Assembly (NCBI GenBank): GCA_025330725.1
Contig: JAIWND010000011.1
Location: 1 to 64,000 of the forward strand
Source: Chlamydoabsidia padenii
Taxonomy: Eukaryota > Mucoromycota > Mucoromycetes > Mucorales > Cunninghamellaceae
Direction: 5' to 3'
Length of the DNA stretch: 64,000 nucleotides
Shown here: positions 1 through 12,111 of the stretch, piece by piece
How positions within the stretch are numbered: the stretch's first letter is position 1
How the letters are laid out: the number at the start of each line of letters is the position of its first letter
Translations under genes and position numbers: made by a program
Notes under the pieces: generated by a model
The model's input: only the letters and a program-made list of their open reading frames with translations
Told to the model about the DNA's origin: nothing
Database searches by the model: none

Positions 1-3000
1 TTTGGATGGGCACTGATCGCAATAATATATGACAATGGCGGATAGTGGACAGATCAAGTATTGACGGGAATATTTACATGTTGGGATCAACTACAATGAA
101 CCAAAGGAATACAAACACCTCCAATGGTTTTAGATATATTAGAATAGAATAGATACATAGTATTAGATGATAATAAAAAGTGATTTGTTTATTTAATTGG
201 GATTTTATAATACAGTGTATTATCTAATGTCTAGTGGCGCCATCCCCCATACAGGAGTACCAATTGGAGCGTTGTTGGCTGATGCTAGATTATAAAAAAA
301 AGAAAAGGATAAATCATCAGGGGATGGCGACGTTATTAAAGTGTTTACCTTCCACCATGGGTACATCAGCCGTCATTTCCTGCAATGATAGGCGACACAT
401 AAACTGCAAGAATGCTAATGTTGACTTTAGCTTTATATATAAAATATAAAAAAAAATCAATGACGTTACAAAAGAGAGTTACCTTTTCCCCCATTGTTCC
501 GGCGATGTGGGCAACGTGTTGGAATACCGTTTATAAGAATACCTTTCAAAATAAAACAACGTTAGTTCATCTCGTACCATTCCATATGTATACTTTGTTT
601 CTTTACCAAAGGCATGTATATCAGATGCCAACCGAAATAGATTGGGTTTCTTTAAGCTGCACCAGAGCAACATGTCCATCACTGTCCTATATCAAAGTAT
701 CCATTAAGATCATTAGTCGTTTATCATTTTGTTACATTACACATACCATTTCGTTATGTAGACCCCCAGACAGTGAATGTCACGAACAAGGTGCTTGTTG
801 GTCAGTCCTATTAACACTAAATCATAGTAAAGTGATGCTGCTCACAGATACTTTAGCATCCATGGATTAATTAATCAGAAAAAAAAAGTCGGAAAGCGGG
901 ATTTGAATATTGTTACGTTGATACTTTCCTTTTCAAGATTGTTCTTCCTCTTCCATTATACGAGTAGACAAATATCAAAATGAATTATACTTTCTTTCCT
1001 CGCTCTCATAGCTGGTCTTGTTGCTAATGAGAATGAAGCCTCCTGTTTTGACCTGTCAAATGTCGGGAGTTGAAAAAAGTGAAAATAAGGTTACACCCCC
1101 TTCCTTCATCTGATAAGGCATACCGTTTGTATAAAAGTTCATCAACCAAGTCAAAAGATAGAATGAATTGATAGGTAATTATCGGACAAATATATAAAGC
1201 GGGCACTTATTGGATGATGAGGGTAACTATTAAGAAGATACTATCACGTCAAAACTACCCAGTAGTGACAATTTAGCCATATATTACTCATTCTTCTTCT
1301 TCTCTCCCCCCAATTCTCGGATCGGGATTTGGAATGCTCATAAAGCGGGTCATGATTGGATTGATCCCTTTAGTTAAAAACGGAAAGGTGGGATGGAGGG
1401 GGGAGACTCTTAAAATGCCAGGTTTTACATGTGATAGCCTGGATATGATTATCCTCGGTTCGAGATAGGAACCATGTGGACAATTTATCATTTACCATTA
1501 ATATACAGAATCCACAAAAAAGTAAATAATGCTAACTCAAACTTTATTTTATTACCAAATCCATGATTGCTAGTACAAGGAGGGGTGGGAATCTAAATAA
1601 GGGGGGAGGACTATTGACAGAGAGATAACGAAGGACAAGACAAGTCTTGTACTATTCTAATTGACAAATAAAGAAGATGGAGAGTGCCTGATAAGAGACC
1701 TAGTAAGAGATACATATTCTTGAATGAGTCGAGGATGGTCATGATAAGGTGGTATCCGAGGAGGGAAAGAGTGATAGTTGATTCCGAGGATGATCGACGT
1801 TGCATCAGCCTATTGACAGAAGGGAGAAAGAAAAAAAAAGTTATAAATCCTGCATACAACCATTGTCCCCTCTTGTGTGTGCTACCTTCCATAGCCTTCT
1901 CACAAAGAATCGATTGATTCATCAATGGGATGATTCGACAAGTAGTCGTCCTGTTAATATGATAGATATGACTTGTTTCAGTTTGTATTGCTATAGGAAT
2001 AACCGCCGAATCAGGTAATCGCCATAAAAGAGCCCATTGCACAACACCCAGTCGCACATATGTTGCAAAGCAATCATCCACCTGATATTTCAATATTGTT
2101 AATGTGATAGACAGTTCATTTTTGATCATTATTACTAGCTGTTGTTATGATTGTGTGAATGTTAATAGATAATGATCTGATCCAAGTCTTTAAATGTTTT
2201 ATATACGTAGATTAAGAGGGGGGGAACGTTAAATGATATATCATTGTTTGGATCCCCAACCCTTTTTGTATACCTAAATTAGTCAAACAAGTCCCAGGTA
2301 GACGCGTGCACAAACCATGACCTTGATCTTCATGATATCCCCCACCAAGATAAACAGGTTTATTAATGATCACCAGTTGTCGATAGATAATGGATGGTCT
2401 GATCCTTTTTTCTTTTTTCTTTTCTTTAAATGTTTTCTATATGTAGACCAGGGGAAAGAAAAACATTAAATGGTATATCATTGTTTGACCCCAACAATTT
2501 TTGTTCGTTTACCTGAATTAGTCAAATGAGCTCTCTAAGATAGGCGTGCACAAACCATTAGCTTGATCTTTGTGATCATCCTTGGCATGGACCTTCTTGT
2601 GTTCACCTAGGAAGCCCGCGCGTTTTTCTTTTTTTTTTTTTGTGATGGTAGAGATCACATCAGTATATGTTGCTTCAGTAGTTCTTTCTGGCAATCAAAT
2701 AAAATTCCTGTGTTTTTTTATTTTTGGATTATTTCTAGTTGATCAATATAAGAATGAGACAAATTCCCTACTATTTGTGCACCCTTCCTTACTTGTGAGG
2801 TGACAGATTCTTCCATAAGTGTTGCAAGTTGATTGCAGCAAGATCATAAAAGATATCCAGTCCATGGCCCCAAAGGATACCATTAGGTATAATAGAAGGG
2901 TGATGGTAAGTGAGTGTAGTTCGTGTTTATGTAGTACATTCATGCAAAAAAGGTGTAAAGCTAATGTGAGAGAGGGCAGCGTCAATCAAACCCCGTCCGA

Positions 3001-4960
3001 CTTTTTTTTCCAAATTCAGCTTGGTGGGAAGAAAAAGATGTCTACGCTTAATGCATGAGATATTGCTATATTTGACAGAAGAACTACCTGATACATCACG
3101 GTATCTCTCTCCGTTTTTGTATTACCATAAACAAAACAGATCGACCAACAAGCAGGTGCTCAACAGATACGATAGAAAGAAAAAAACGAACCCGGGATCG
3201 TAAAAAGACGAAATAACTGAGTTTGGTGATATCATTTCCTATCGTTCTTCCGTTAGTCTACTAGAGTCAAAAAAAATTTGATCCCAAAAATTTTCACTTT
3301 GATCCCTATCATTTTGAAACATTCAGATCATTCTCCAGAATAGGAAAGGGGAATTCGATCAAGATGCCGGTTATATAATGAGAAAAAGTGTGATATGTCA
3401 GCAAGCATGATGCCATCGAATTGGGTAAAAAAAAAAAAAAAAAAAAAAAGCAATGCATCCTTATCTGAATGGAAGTTACGGAAAAGGCGGATGTAAGCGG
3501 GTAATGTGCAGGGCGACATGTTTACTTTCGGTAAGTACAACAATGCATAAAATAAAGAATTTTTTCTGTTTTCGGCCAAAACCACTGATTTGGTGTATTG
3601 AATGTTTTTTTTTTCTTTTTATAAATGATAACCAAGTGGGTACACAAATGGGTTCTTTACCCATCGTTCAAAAAGGACGATCGTAAAGGTGGATCCGAAA
3701 AGACTAATATAAGGTTTGGGGGGAGGACTGAGTACCGGCATTTGAAAATTAGCATGATTTTTGGGATTGAATTCCCGACATGGTTTGAGACAGATGATTT
3801 TTATTTATGCCATTTCGCATTGATACATAAATGATCGTCGCCCCCAAAACTATACATACCGCCTACATGACAACGTGTTCCAGGAAAATTATATGACTCG
3901 TTGAAAAAAGAACATGTTGGTATGACTTGGGTGTATTAAAAAAAAACTCAACTATAACGAAATGATGCAAAAGGGTACAAACAATAACAAACGTACTTCA
4001 TTAGTTTAGCCTTCTTTCGTTAAAAAAAAAAAAAAGAAGTGCCACAAGACAAAAATACACGAACAGACAAGCTATCGAGTAATAATAATAAAAAACAAGG
4101 TAAAGTAAAGTGATCTAATGGTAAATCTAGAATTTAGAATATTCCTGGCTTGCTTCTTTCCCAATGTATTTGATATGATTTCTACTTTCTCATATGTGAT
4201 CGTTTGACGTGCATTGAGCGGAGTGAAGAATAGGCACTAAAAGTTATAAATAGAAAAATTTCAACCTATACGATGATTAAAAGTATCATCCAATCACATC
4301 GCTCCCCCTATCCTCGACTCAATAAAGGTAAAACGGAGATGAAAAAAGAAACACGCTTGGAAATCTTTGATAAAATAGGTTTCGCTCCATTTTCACGACT
4401 CATGTCAGACTATACGAGTCATACATATACCGGGAAAGATAAGAGGATATGTACCTGTTTTTTATTTAAGACTTTTCGAAATGAATTGGGTGGGATTAGT
4501 ATTGTATTACCCAAGATATAAAGACAGGATACTTTTAATTAAATCATTACATGCGGATGATGTTGGTGAAGCGGGTCCCGAAAGAAAAAAAAAAAACAAG
4601 ACGAGTGAGGATCGACCCAGTCAGTATCGCCGATTGAAAAATATGGTTGATAGAGGATCATCACCATCATCATCATACAAGGTTCTTCCTTATGTCATTT
4701 ACTATTATGAGAAAAACAAAATATCGAGTCAAGCCTTTCCCGCATCCCTTTACACACACACACAATGGATGAGAGAGAGAGAGAGAGTGTGTGTGTGTGT
4801 GAGTTTACATACAAGTCTGATTGTTATGCAATGCTACAAATTGGGGGGTGGAAAGAGGGGGTGATAAACATCACTAATTGAAAATGAAACCTTCGTTAGG
4901 TGGAGGGCGGTGTTTGACCAAGTTGAAGATCTGGGCCCTAACCCAATTTGGTATTTCAAA
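1..4960. other. gene-poor region, no confident gene
   Basis: No ORF here shows recognisable domains or a convincing exon chain. Two stretches stay open longer than expected: 412-870 on the plus strand (152 codons) and 1611-2129 on the minus strand (172 codons from an ATG at 2129). Neither product resembles a family I know, and both could be chance. Other contents are a diverged direct duplication (about 2160-2350 and 2382-2580), a 21-nt A run near 3429, and a mixed CA/GA/GT microsatellite at about 4753-4803. Confidence 0.5.
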
Positions 4961-4970
4961 CTCAAAAAAA

Positions 4971-4978
4971 TATAAAAG
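4971..4978 (+). promoter_or_regulatory. TATA box of the NRPS-like gene
   Basis: TATAAAAG lies about 235 nt before the ATG at 5205. CT-rich sequence follows (about 4996-5045), then a CAA/AAT-rich leader just before the start codon. This is the usual order of a fungal core promoter and 5' UTR. The transcription start itself is inferred. Confidence 0.5.
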
Positions 4979-5204
4979 CTCACATGAAAGGTACAGTTTT
5001 CTCTCTTTCTTTCACTTTTTGTATTATTTTTATTTTTCGAATACTCTTCTTTATATCCAACAATTCTTTATTGTTTTCTTCTTCACTCTCCTTGTAACTT
5101 TATTATACACCACTTTACTTGTAAAACTACGTTGCCCATTACTGACATTCCAATAACGGACGATATTTTGTATCAACAACAATAACAATAACAACAAACC
5201 AAAT

Positions 5205-6245
5205 ATGTCAACATCTCCAGCATCTTCATCAAGCAGAAATGGCATACATAGATCATTCAGTACATTATCCAATACATCAAATGGCACAGCATCAACCTGT
5301 GTCTCCAGAACACCCTCAACAAGTGGTAAAACCGTATTCAATAATAGTTTCGAATACGTGATGGGATTACTGGATGTCACCTTCCAAGGCTTCCTTGGTG
5401 AAAACAACAAGAAACAACAACGACCTGAAGAAGCAATGGGTAGTCTTGTGAATCGTACATTACAATTCGATTCTCTGCTAGACTTTATCTCTTCCTCTGA
5501 TGAACCGGCTATTACTTCACCACCCACCCCATCCTCCACCACTCCACCGACCTTTCTCACTCACAACCAACTCTACTCTTTTATCCAAAAATCATTCAAC
5601 CTATCACAATTCGGATTGGGCCGTGGCTCCCGTGTAGGTATCTGTCTACCCGATGGTCCTTCTCTCGGTCTCTGTCTCTTGTCGGTGATGACTTACTGCA
5701 CCTGTGCTCCATCCAACGCCAACCTCACACCCGAAGAACTGTTGCACGATTTCCAAAATATGAGCGTCCAGGCGGTGATTATTCCTTTTGCAAAACTACA
5801 AGATGAAAACGATCCATTGGTCGTGACGTTTAGACGTGGTGGTTTACAACTTATTGGCTTGGAAACGTCCAGTGTGGAAAAAGGTGGCAATGATATTACT
5901 TTCTCTCTATTTGGTGATGCTTCAAAAAGACCCGATAGTAATCTGTTGGTAGATGTGGCCTCACCTAATCAACCCGATGATATTGCAATGATCTTACAAA
6001 CGTCTGGTACTAGTGGCAAGAAGAAAACTGTACCTTACCGTCTTCGTACTTTGTGTGTGGGTACCACTTGTGTTGCCTTCTCCTGGGGTTTGAAAAGCTC
6101 GGATACAAATGTCAATATGATGCCTCTTTTCCATGTTGGTGGTATTATACGTAATCTCTTTGCTCCCATCTTTACAGCCGGTACTGTCATCTTGTGCAAG
6201 GTAAGCCGAAAAAAAAAGAATCATTTAAATATAAACTCCGTTACT

Positions 6246-6305
<60 letters not shown>

Positions 6306-9300
6306 GGATTCGATGCTGGTTTATTTTGGGATATTCTCGATTTACAAGAACAAGGTAAACAAGTCTGGTATTATGCTGTCCCTACGATGCACCAAGCCAT
6401 TCTTCAAGAAGGAAGTATGCGGAACGTGCCTGATACCCGACGCCGATTCGTCAAGATGATTTGCAATGCTGGTGGTGGTCTCTTACCTTTGTTGGCCAAG
6501 GAGCTCAAAAACTATTTTCCCAGCTCGACTGTACTACCTTCCTATGGTATGACGGAATGTATGCCCATCTCTACTCCCCCCCGCGATTATTGTCTAGATC
6601 GTGAAGGGACGTCGGGCTTGATGGTTGGACCCGAAGTGGCTATCTTTAACAATGCTGTGCCTGTTCCCAAAGATGGTCTTGTGGGGCATATCATGGTCCG
6701 TGGTGCCCCTTGCTTTGATGGTTATGAAGGCATTGATAATTCCGATACCTTTGATGCTGATGGTTGGTTTGACACGGGTGATATGGGCTACTTGGAAGAT
6801 GGCTATCTTTACATTACGGGCCGGTCTAAAGAAATCATTAATCGTGGTGGTGAAATCATCTCTCCGTTTGAAATCGAAGAAGCTGTACTTGCTCATCCTC
6901 GAGTTGCCCAGACTCTAGCTTTTTCTGTGCCTCATGAAACTTTACAAGAAACTATCGGCGTAGTGATCGTCACACATGGTAAGATTCTTATTTGGCAATT
7001 GACATGTGCGCAGGTCGATCTAGATGTAAACGCTCATACTCACTCTCTATATTTATATATTTGTAGAACGACAACTTCGACCTGATTTACGATCACTCCG
7101 ACAATTCCTTGGCAAAACTTTACATCAATCGAAACTTCCTCAAGTATTGGTCTATATGGACAACATCCCGAAAAATGCCGTCAACAAGCCATTACGAATC
7201 AAGCTCACTGAACGACTGGATATTCCCGAAGTATTGGATTCTGAAAGCAACCTCAATGTATCACAACGTCTATACGAAGCGGATTGCCCGGAAAAAGGCG
7301 CCCCATTGACACAAGCCATTCCCAAACGTACTGTCACTTGGTCCATGGATGATGTGGTGGCGTGCCTGATGCAGTATCCTCAAGTATCTGACTGTGCTGC
7401 CTTTCGTAATCCAATTGACAAGCAGGTGATTGCGTTTGTCGTGACCCATGATGGACAATCCAATCAACAACAAGATGATCAACAAGCTCAAGGATTAGCC
7501 AATCAACTCCATCTCTACTTGCAAACCCAGGTTCATGATTACATGCTTCCCAAACGTATCGTCATTGTCGATGAAATCATTCAAAACAACGATGGTACCG
7601 TCGATGAAGAAAATCTACAAAAGCTTGCTGGTCAAGACGACGACTCTTCTTCAGGTGATCCTGTTGCTCTGGCTCTTCGTGATATTTTTGCCTTTGTCCT
7701 TGGTGTCAAGTCTGACGATGAAAAGAAACCTGCTTTTCCCATGAATGGTGACTTTTTTGAATACGGTGGCAATTCTTTGAAAAGTGGCTTTTTGATCTCT
7801 CAAATCCGATCCAAGCTTGGTGTTGTCCTCCCTGTCACTTGTCTCTATGATGAAGATAAACGTACTCCGGTGGGTTTGGCCAAGGTATGCTCTGAAAAAA
7901 TCGCCAAGGATCATCCTCTCTTAACACAAGGTATTGGTGCTATTGGTCCGGACGACGACGATGAATCTGATCAAGCCCTCAACAGCGATGCTTACAAGGA
8001 AAGGATGAAGAAACGAACGCCTAGTGGTGCCAAGAATCCATTTGGTTTCTTTCCCATGTTTATTCAATCGTCCGCTGTCTACTTGCTCCGCCCTTTACGT
8101 ATAACGGCCAGTTGGTTCTTGTTTGCCAACATGCTCGTGATCTTGGCTCACAATTGGGACAAGACATCAAGTCATTGGAACCGTCTGGTGCAATTGGTGT
8201 TGGCCTTGGTGATTGCTCGCACTGCCGTGGCATTCATTTTCCCTTTTATTGCTATTGCTATCAAATGGATTGTCATTGGTCGATACCGTGCGGGCCGTTA
8301 TCCTCTGTGGGGTCAATATTACTTACGTTGGTGGTTTGTGCGTCAAGTCAATCGCATTGCTGGTCGTGGTGTGTTCAAGATGAATCCTACTTGGTATTGT
8401 TGGTATCTCCGTATGATGGGGGCCAAGATTGGACGCAATTGCCAGGTCGATACTCATGCTGATATTCAAGAATTCGATTTGGTGACGATTGGTGATGGCT
8501 GCTGCTTTGATAATTGCTCAGTGCGTCCCTTTTCCTTGTCCAAGGGTCATATGAATCTGTCTGAAGTGGTGATTGGCAATAATTGTGTAGTGGGATTGAA
8601 ATCTGTGGTGGCTTCTGGGTCTCATCTTCCGTCTGGCACTGTCATGGGTCCTGTCACTTCCTCTCACTCCTTTGATGTCAAGACGGGTGGTTCGGCCCAT
8701 GTGGATACTCCTGAAGGTATGGCGTTTGCTGATCTCTGTCGCACCAATTTCCCTCAACCCCACTTGTTACTCCAATTACTGGTGGGCTGGCCTTTGATTA
8801 TCGTCATCAACTTTATTGCTCACATCCCCTGGTTTGCCGTCATCTACCTCCTCACCAACGAAGTTATCTTTTCCAGCTTTACTTCCAACCAATTCACCGA
8901 AGTCATCCTCTACTTTGCCGATCCTGGTCGTGTGGGCTACCACTTTTTGGCGGTGGTTGTGCGTGACAATGTGGTTCCCTTTGTGTATCTGTTTGCGGTG
9001 ATTCTCTTCAAGCGCTTGGTGATTGGTAAATTCAAACCTGGACCTCGTCGTCGTGATCAAGTATCCCTGATGCGATTCTGGCTAATGGAAAAACTCTTGC
9101 CGGGTGGTGATCTTCATGGGGTGACCAAGCGGATTGGTACTCATTACGAATTGGTCAGCATCATTTACCGTCTCTTGGGTGCCAATATTGGTAAACGTGT
9201 GTACTGGCCCGGTAGTGGGATCCGTGTGGTGGAATACGATCTGCTGAATATCGGTAATGATGTGGTGTTTGGGTCTCGTACTCATGTGCTTTGCTCGGAC

Positions 9301-10413
9301 GCGGTGGAATCTGCCCCTGTGACAGTTGGTGATGGTGCCATGGTTGCCGATCGATGTGTCCTTTTGCCTGGTAGCTCTATTGGTCGCAAGGCCGTGCTTG
9401 GTTCGGGTGGATTGCTCAAGAAACATTTCAAGATCTCTCCTGGATCGACATGGGTGGGTTCTCGTGGTGGCAATGCTTACAAGTTTAGCGATGGCGATGA
9501 TGATAATAATGAAAAGAACCAACAACAAGAAAATGATACGGTGACTCCCTTTGGTCGTGCCTTTTACGAAAACAAGGCCACTTACTTTGTTGCTCCTCTT
9601 TTACTCTTGGTGCCCTACAACTTTTTCATGCAAGTCTTTGGCTCGGTGTTTTGGTCTGTGCCTGTTACTGCCGCCATCCAAGTCGCCGCGGTGTTTGAAA
9701 AAGCCCACTATGCTAACCATGCCGATGAAGTCAATGTATTCAATCTGTTTGAAGGTAACCGTGAAGGCTTGACATTCTTGATCATCTTTGCCATGGTGGC
9801 AGGCTGTGTCACTACTCTGGCTATCCTTGCTCTCTTGATTGAAATCGGTATGAAATGGGCTCTCTTTGGTCGCCGCAAGCAAGGCTCCTACAACTGGGAT
9901 TTGTCTTCTTACTGTCAACGCTGGCAATTCCATATCACGATCCAACAAGCAATGCGTCATGATGTCCTCAACTTGTTAACTGGTTCTGGATGGCTCGTCC
10001 TCTTCTTCCGTGGACTGGGTTGTCATATTGGTAAACGTGTGTGTCTGTATCCTAATGGTGGTGATCCCATGATGACCGAAGCTGACTTGGTGACATTGGA
10101 AGATGATGTGGCCGTAGATGAAGCCTCGTTGGTGTGTCATCTTAACTCTCGTGGTCAATTCTCTATCAATCCTCTTCGTGTCGGTGCTGGCTCGGTGCTT
10201 CGGTCAGGTTCTCGTTTACTCTCGGGTGCTCGTATGCGTGAAGATACTACTTTATTGGAACATACGTTAATTGTCTCAGGTGAAGTCACTGATCAAAAAT
10301 CTATTTGGCAAGGCTGGCCGGGTGAAGATATCACTGCTCATCAAAGACACAAACGCGGTCATTCTAAACGATTCTCTGTCCGTAGTTTACGGGCATTTAT
10401 AGACTTTTATTAA
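5205..10413 (+). CDS. NRPS-like synthetase: adenylation, carrier, and membrane hexapeptide-transferase-like region
   Basis: Three exons (5205-6200, 6306-6978, 7067-10413) join in frame to give 1671 residues. The N-terminal half is an ANL adenylating enzyme. Visible motifs are the P-loop TSGTSGKKK, YGMTE, GWFDTGD, and ITGRSKEIINRGGE. A second, degenerate C-terminal adenylation-like segment follows (IPKRTVTWSMDDVV onward). A carrier domain with GGNSLKSG supplies the phosphopantetheine serine. The last 750 or so residues alternate hydrophobic segments with hexapeptide-like beta-helix stretches (for example GDGCCFDN, GNDVVFGS, GDGAMVADR), in three rounds. This A-T-membrane layout is that of the bacterial Pls/PosA family, which includes epsilon-poly-lysine synthetase. 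There is no condensation or thioesterase domain. The enzyme presumably activates an amino or other carboxylic acid and passes it to a membrane-embedded transferase; the substrate cannot be read. Intron 1 contains a run of about 54 T directly before its TAG acceptor. TATA at 4971. Confidence 0.9.
6201..6305 (+). other. intron 1 of the NRPS-like gene with poly-T tract
   Basis: The donor GTAAGC follows CTTGTGCAAG, and the acceptor is a very long T run ending in TTTAG at 6305. Removing it restores the adenylation reading frame (LCK then GFDAGLFWD). About 54 consecutive T residues form the polypyrimidine tract, so assembled length may be inexact. Confidence 0.85.
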
Positions 10414-12111
10414 TGACTTACCTCTTTTAAAATTTATCCCCCTCCCCTCATTCTTTTGTTATCCTTAAACTTGTACATATACTTATATATCAATAAAAAA
10501 AAATCAATTGTTTTTATACTATTACTACTTGTAATGTCTTATCTGATAAAGTACAATGATGAAGGGGTTGCCGATCGGAGTCTCTCGGTAGATGAAATTC
10601 ATGCAAAGAGGCGGGTGTATGCTGGGGAGTTTCTTCTTTTGGGTTATCGGATAACGAAGATCCGATTTCGGGTGCCCCCCTCCCTCCAAAAGAAAAAAAA
10701 ATATAGGATAGGCGATTAAAAATAAACGGCATGTCATCCTATTTCGAATATTACGATAGAATCAATAGAAACATATCGTAAGCAGATTCAACTTATTTTT
10801 GTATAGGCTTTTCAGCTGTTGTGGAACACTCCCCCCCCCTTCACCTAAGATTTTGACATGTAACCTTTATACTTTTTGGTGTTCCCGTTCGGGTTTCCTC
10901 CTCTTTTGTCCAACCCGACGGGGAAAATGCTGTGTCATGGATGATGATTGGGGGGAAAGATCAATGCGCTGAGCCAGCTATGTTTTTTTTTTTCTTTATT
11001 GGGACATATGATAAAAAAGTCGTTGTTTATTAGTTTCGAATTATAAATGACTAAAACATATTATAAATAGTGAGGGGGGGGTAAATATATTCTATTGGAC
11101 CAGAGGATGTTCAATGCCAAGCCGGCTTTTATTATCCAAAAAGAAAAAAAGTATGGTGTTAGTAGGAAACCATCACTGTGTATCCGTCTGCTCCCGATCT
11201 ATTCTACACCGACCCATTTGGAAAGAATTGAGTGAGGGATGCCTTGGTAGGACCGATTTTACGAGTCAACTCAGATTGAGGCATTATTAGTGGAGGTTGG
11301 TACGTACAGGGAAATGAATGGGGGGGGGAGTTCATTACATATATACCCACCTTGAAGGCCAGACGATGGTGTATAGGTGATTGATGATGGCACTATAAGT
11401 AATGAATAGACAAAAAGGTTAGAAAAAGCATGATTGTTTTTCAAATATACCCACCCTGAAGAACAGCATTTGGCAAGCTGCAATCGTTCATTCCATTAGT
11501 CGTCCTGTAAAGAGGGAAATGCTAGGCGCACAGAATGTTGGCGTTCGGCGTTTGAAAATGAAGTTTCCTTTCGTCTAGACGCATCTTCGTCGCAAAGGAC
11601 AGGTAAAAGTCATTGTAAGCCTGAACATACTGACGCAAGGGTCTTGGAACTCGGCTTTTTGTGGTAAAGTATGTTGGAAATATGCTATATTGTCTACATT
11701 GCCACTTTAATCATTAGCATCCGTTAACAATGGAGAGAGTAGTGCTCTTCCAAAATTCCGTGCGTACTTGCCGAGCGCATAGCATCCCCCCCTGAAACGC
11801 AATAGGAGCTACATGGATCCCTTTTTCACTCTGTAATGCCTAACATGGACGATTTGCATGGATGTCGGCGTTTGAACATGTGAGAAGGATCGCTTCATCA
11901 GCGGGAAAAAAAAATCGGCCAGCGAACTATAATGATGTCATGTTGATGTCAATGGATGAGATCGACAAAGAGGTGTGGGTAAGAAGAATGACAAAAAATC
12001 ATTTTATTGGTTCGAATAAATAAAAAAAGTAGTATACATTGTGCTATAGTAGTGAAGACTATACTATATTTAAAGGATCTATATACATATGGGATTGAAG
12101 AGAGGGTGGTG
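10414..12111. other. intergenic region between convergent genes
   Basis: This separates the 3' ends of the NRPS-like gene and glycerol kinase. AATAAAAAAAA near 10491 is a plausible polyadenylation signal for the former. A copy of a dispersed repeat lies at about 11600-11755. GGCGTTTGAA motifs occur at about 11545 and 11868. No gene is supported. Confidence 0.5.
11600..11755 (+). repeat. dispersed repeat, copy 1
   Basis: Shares AAAAGTCAT, TGTTGGAAATATGCTATA, GCCACTTTAATCATTAGCAT (11701-11720) and AGTAGTGCTCTT with the copies near 54.4 and 55.1 kb. Confidence 0.7.

Noticed and set aside
412..870. 152-codon plus-strand ORF
   Set aside because: No domain, unlikely residue pattern, and no promoter-like context; on the opposite strand it breaks into short frames. 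Probably chance.
1455..1475. tRNA-like B box (GGTTCGAGA)
   Set aside because: No matching A box or acceptor stem at the right distance.
1611..2129. 172-codon minus-strand ORF
   Set aside because: Opens with an ATG and is fairly long, but composition looks like translated intergenic DNA (scattered Phe/Leu/Ser runs) and no family is recognisable.
8112..9960. Several 60-150 codon ORFs on both strands within the NRPS-like gene
   Set aside because: They are alternate-frame shadows of a long, domain-bearing exon.
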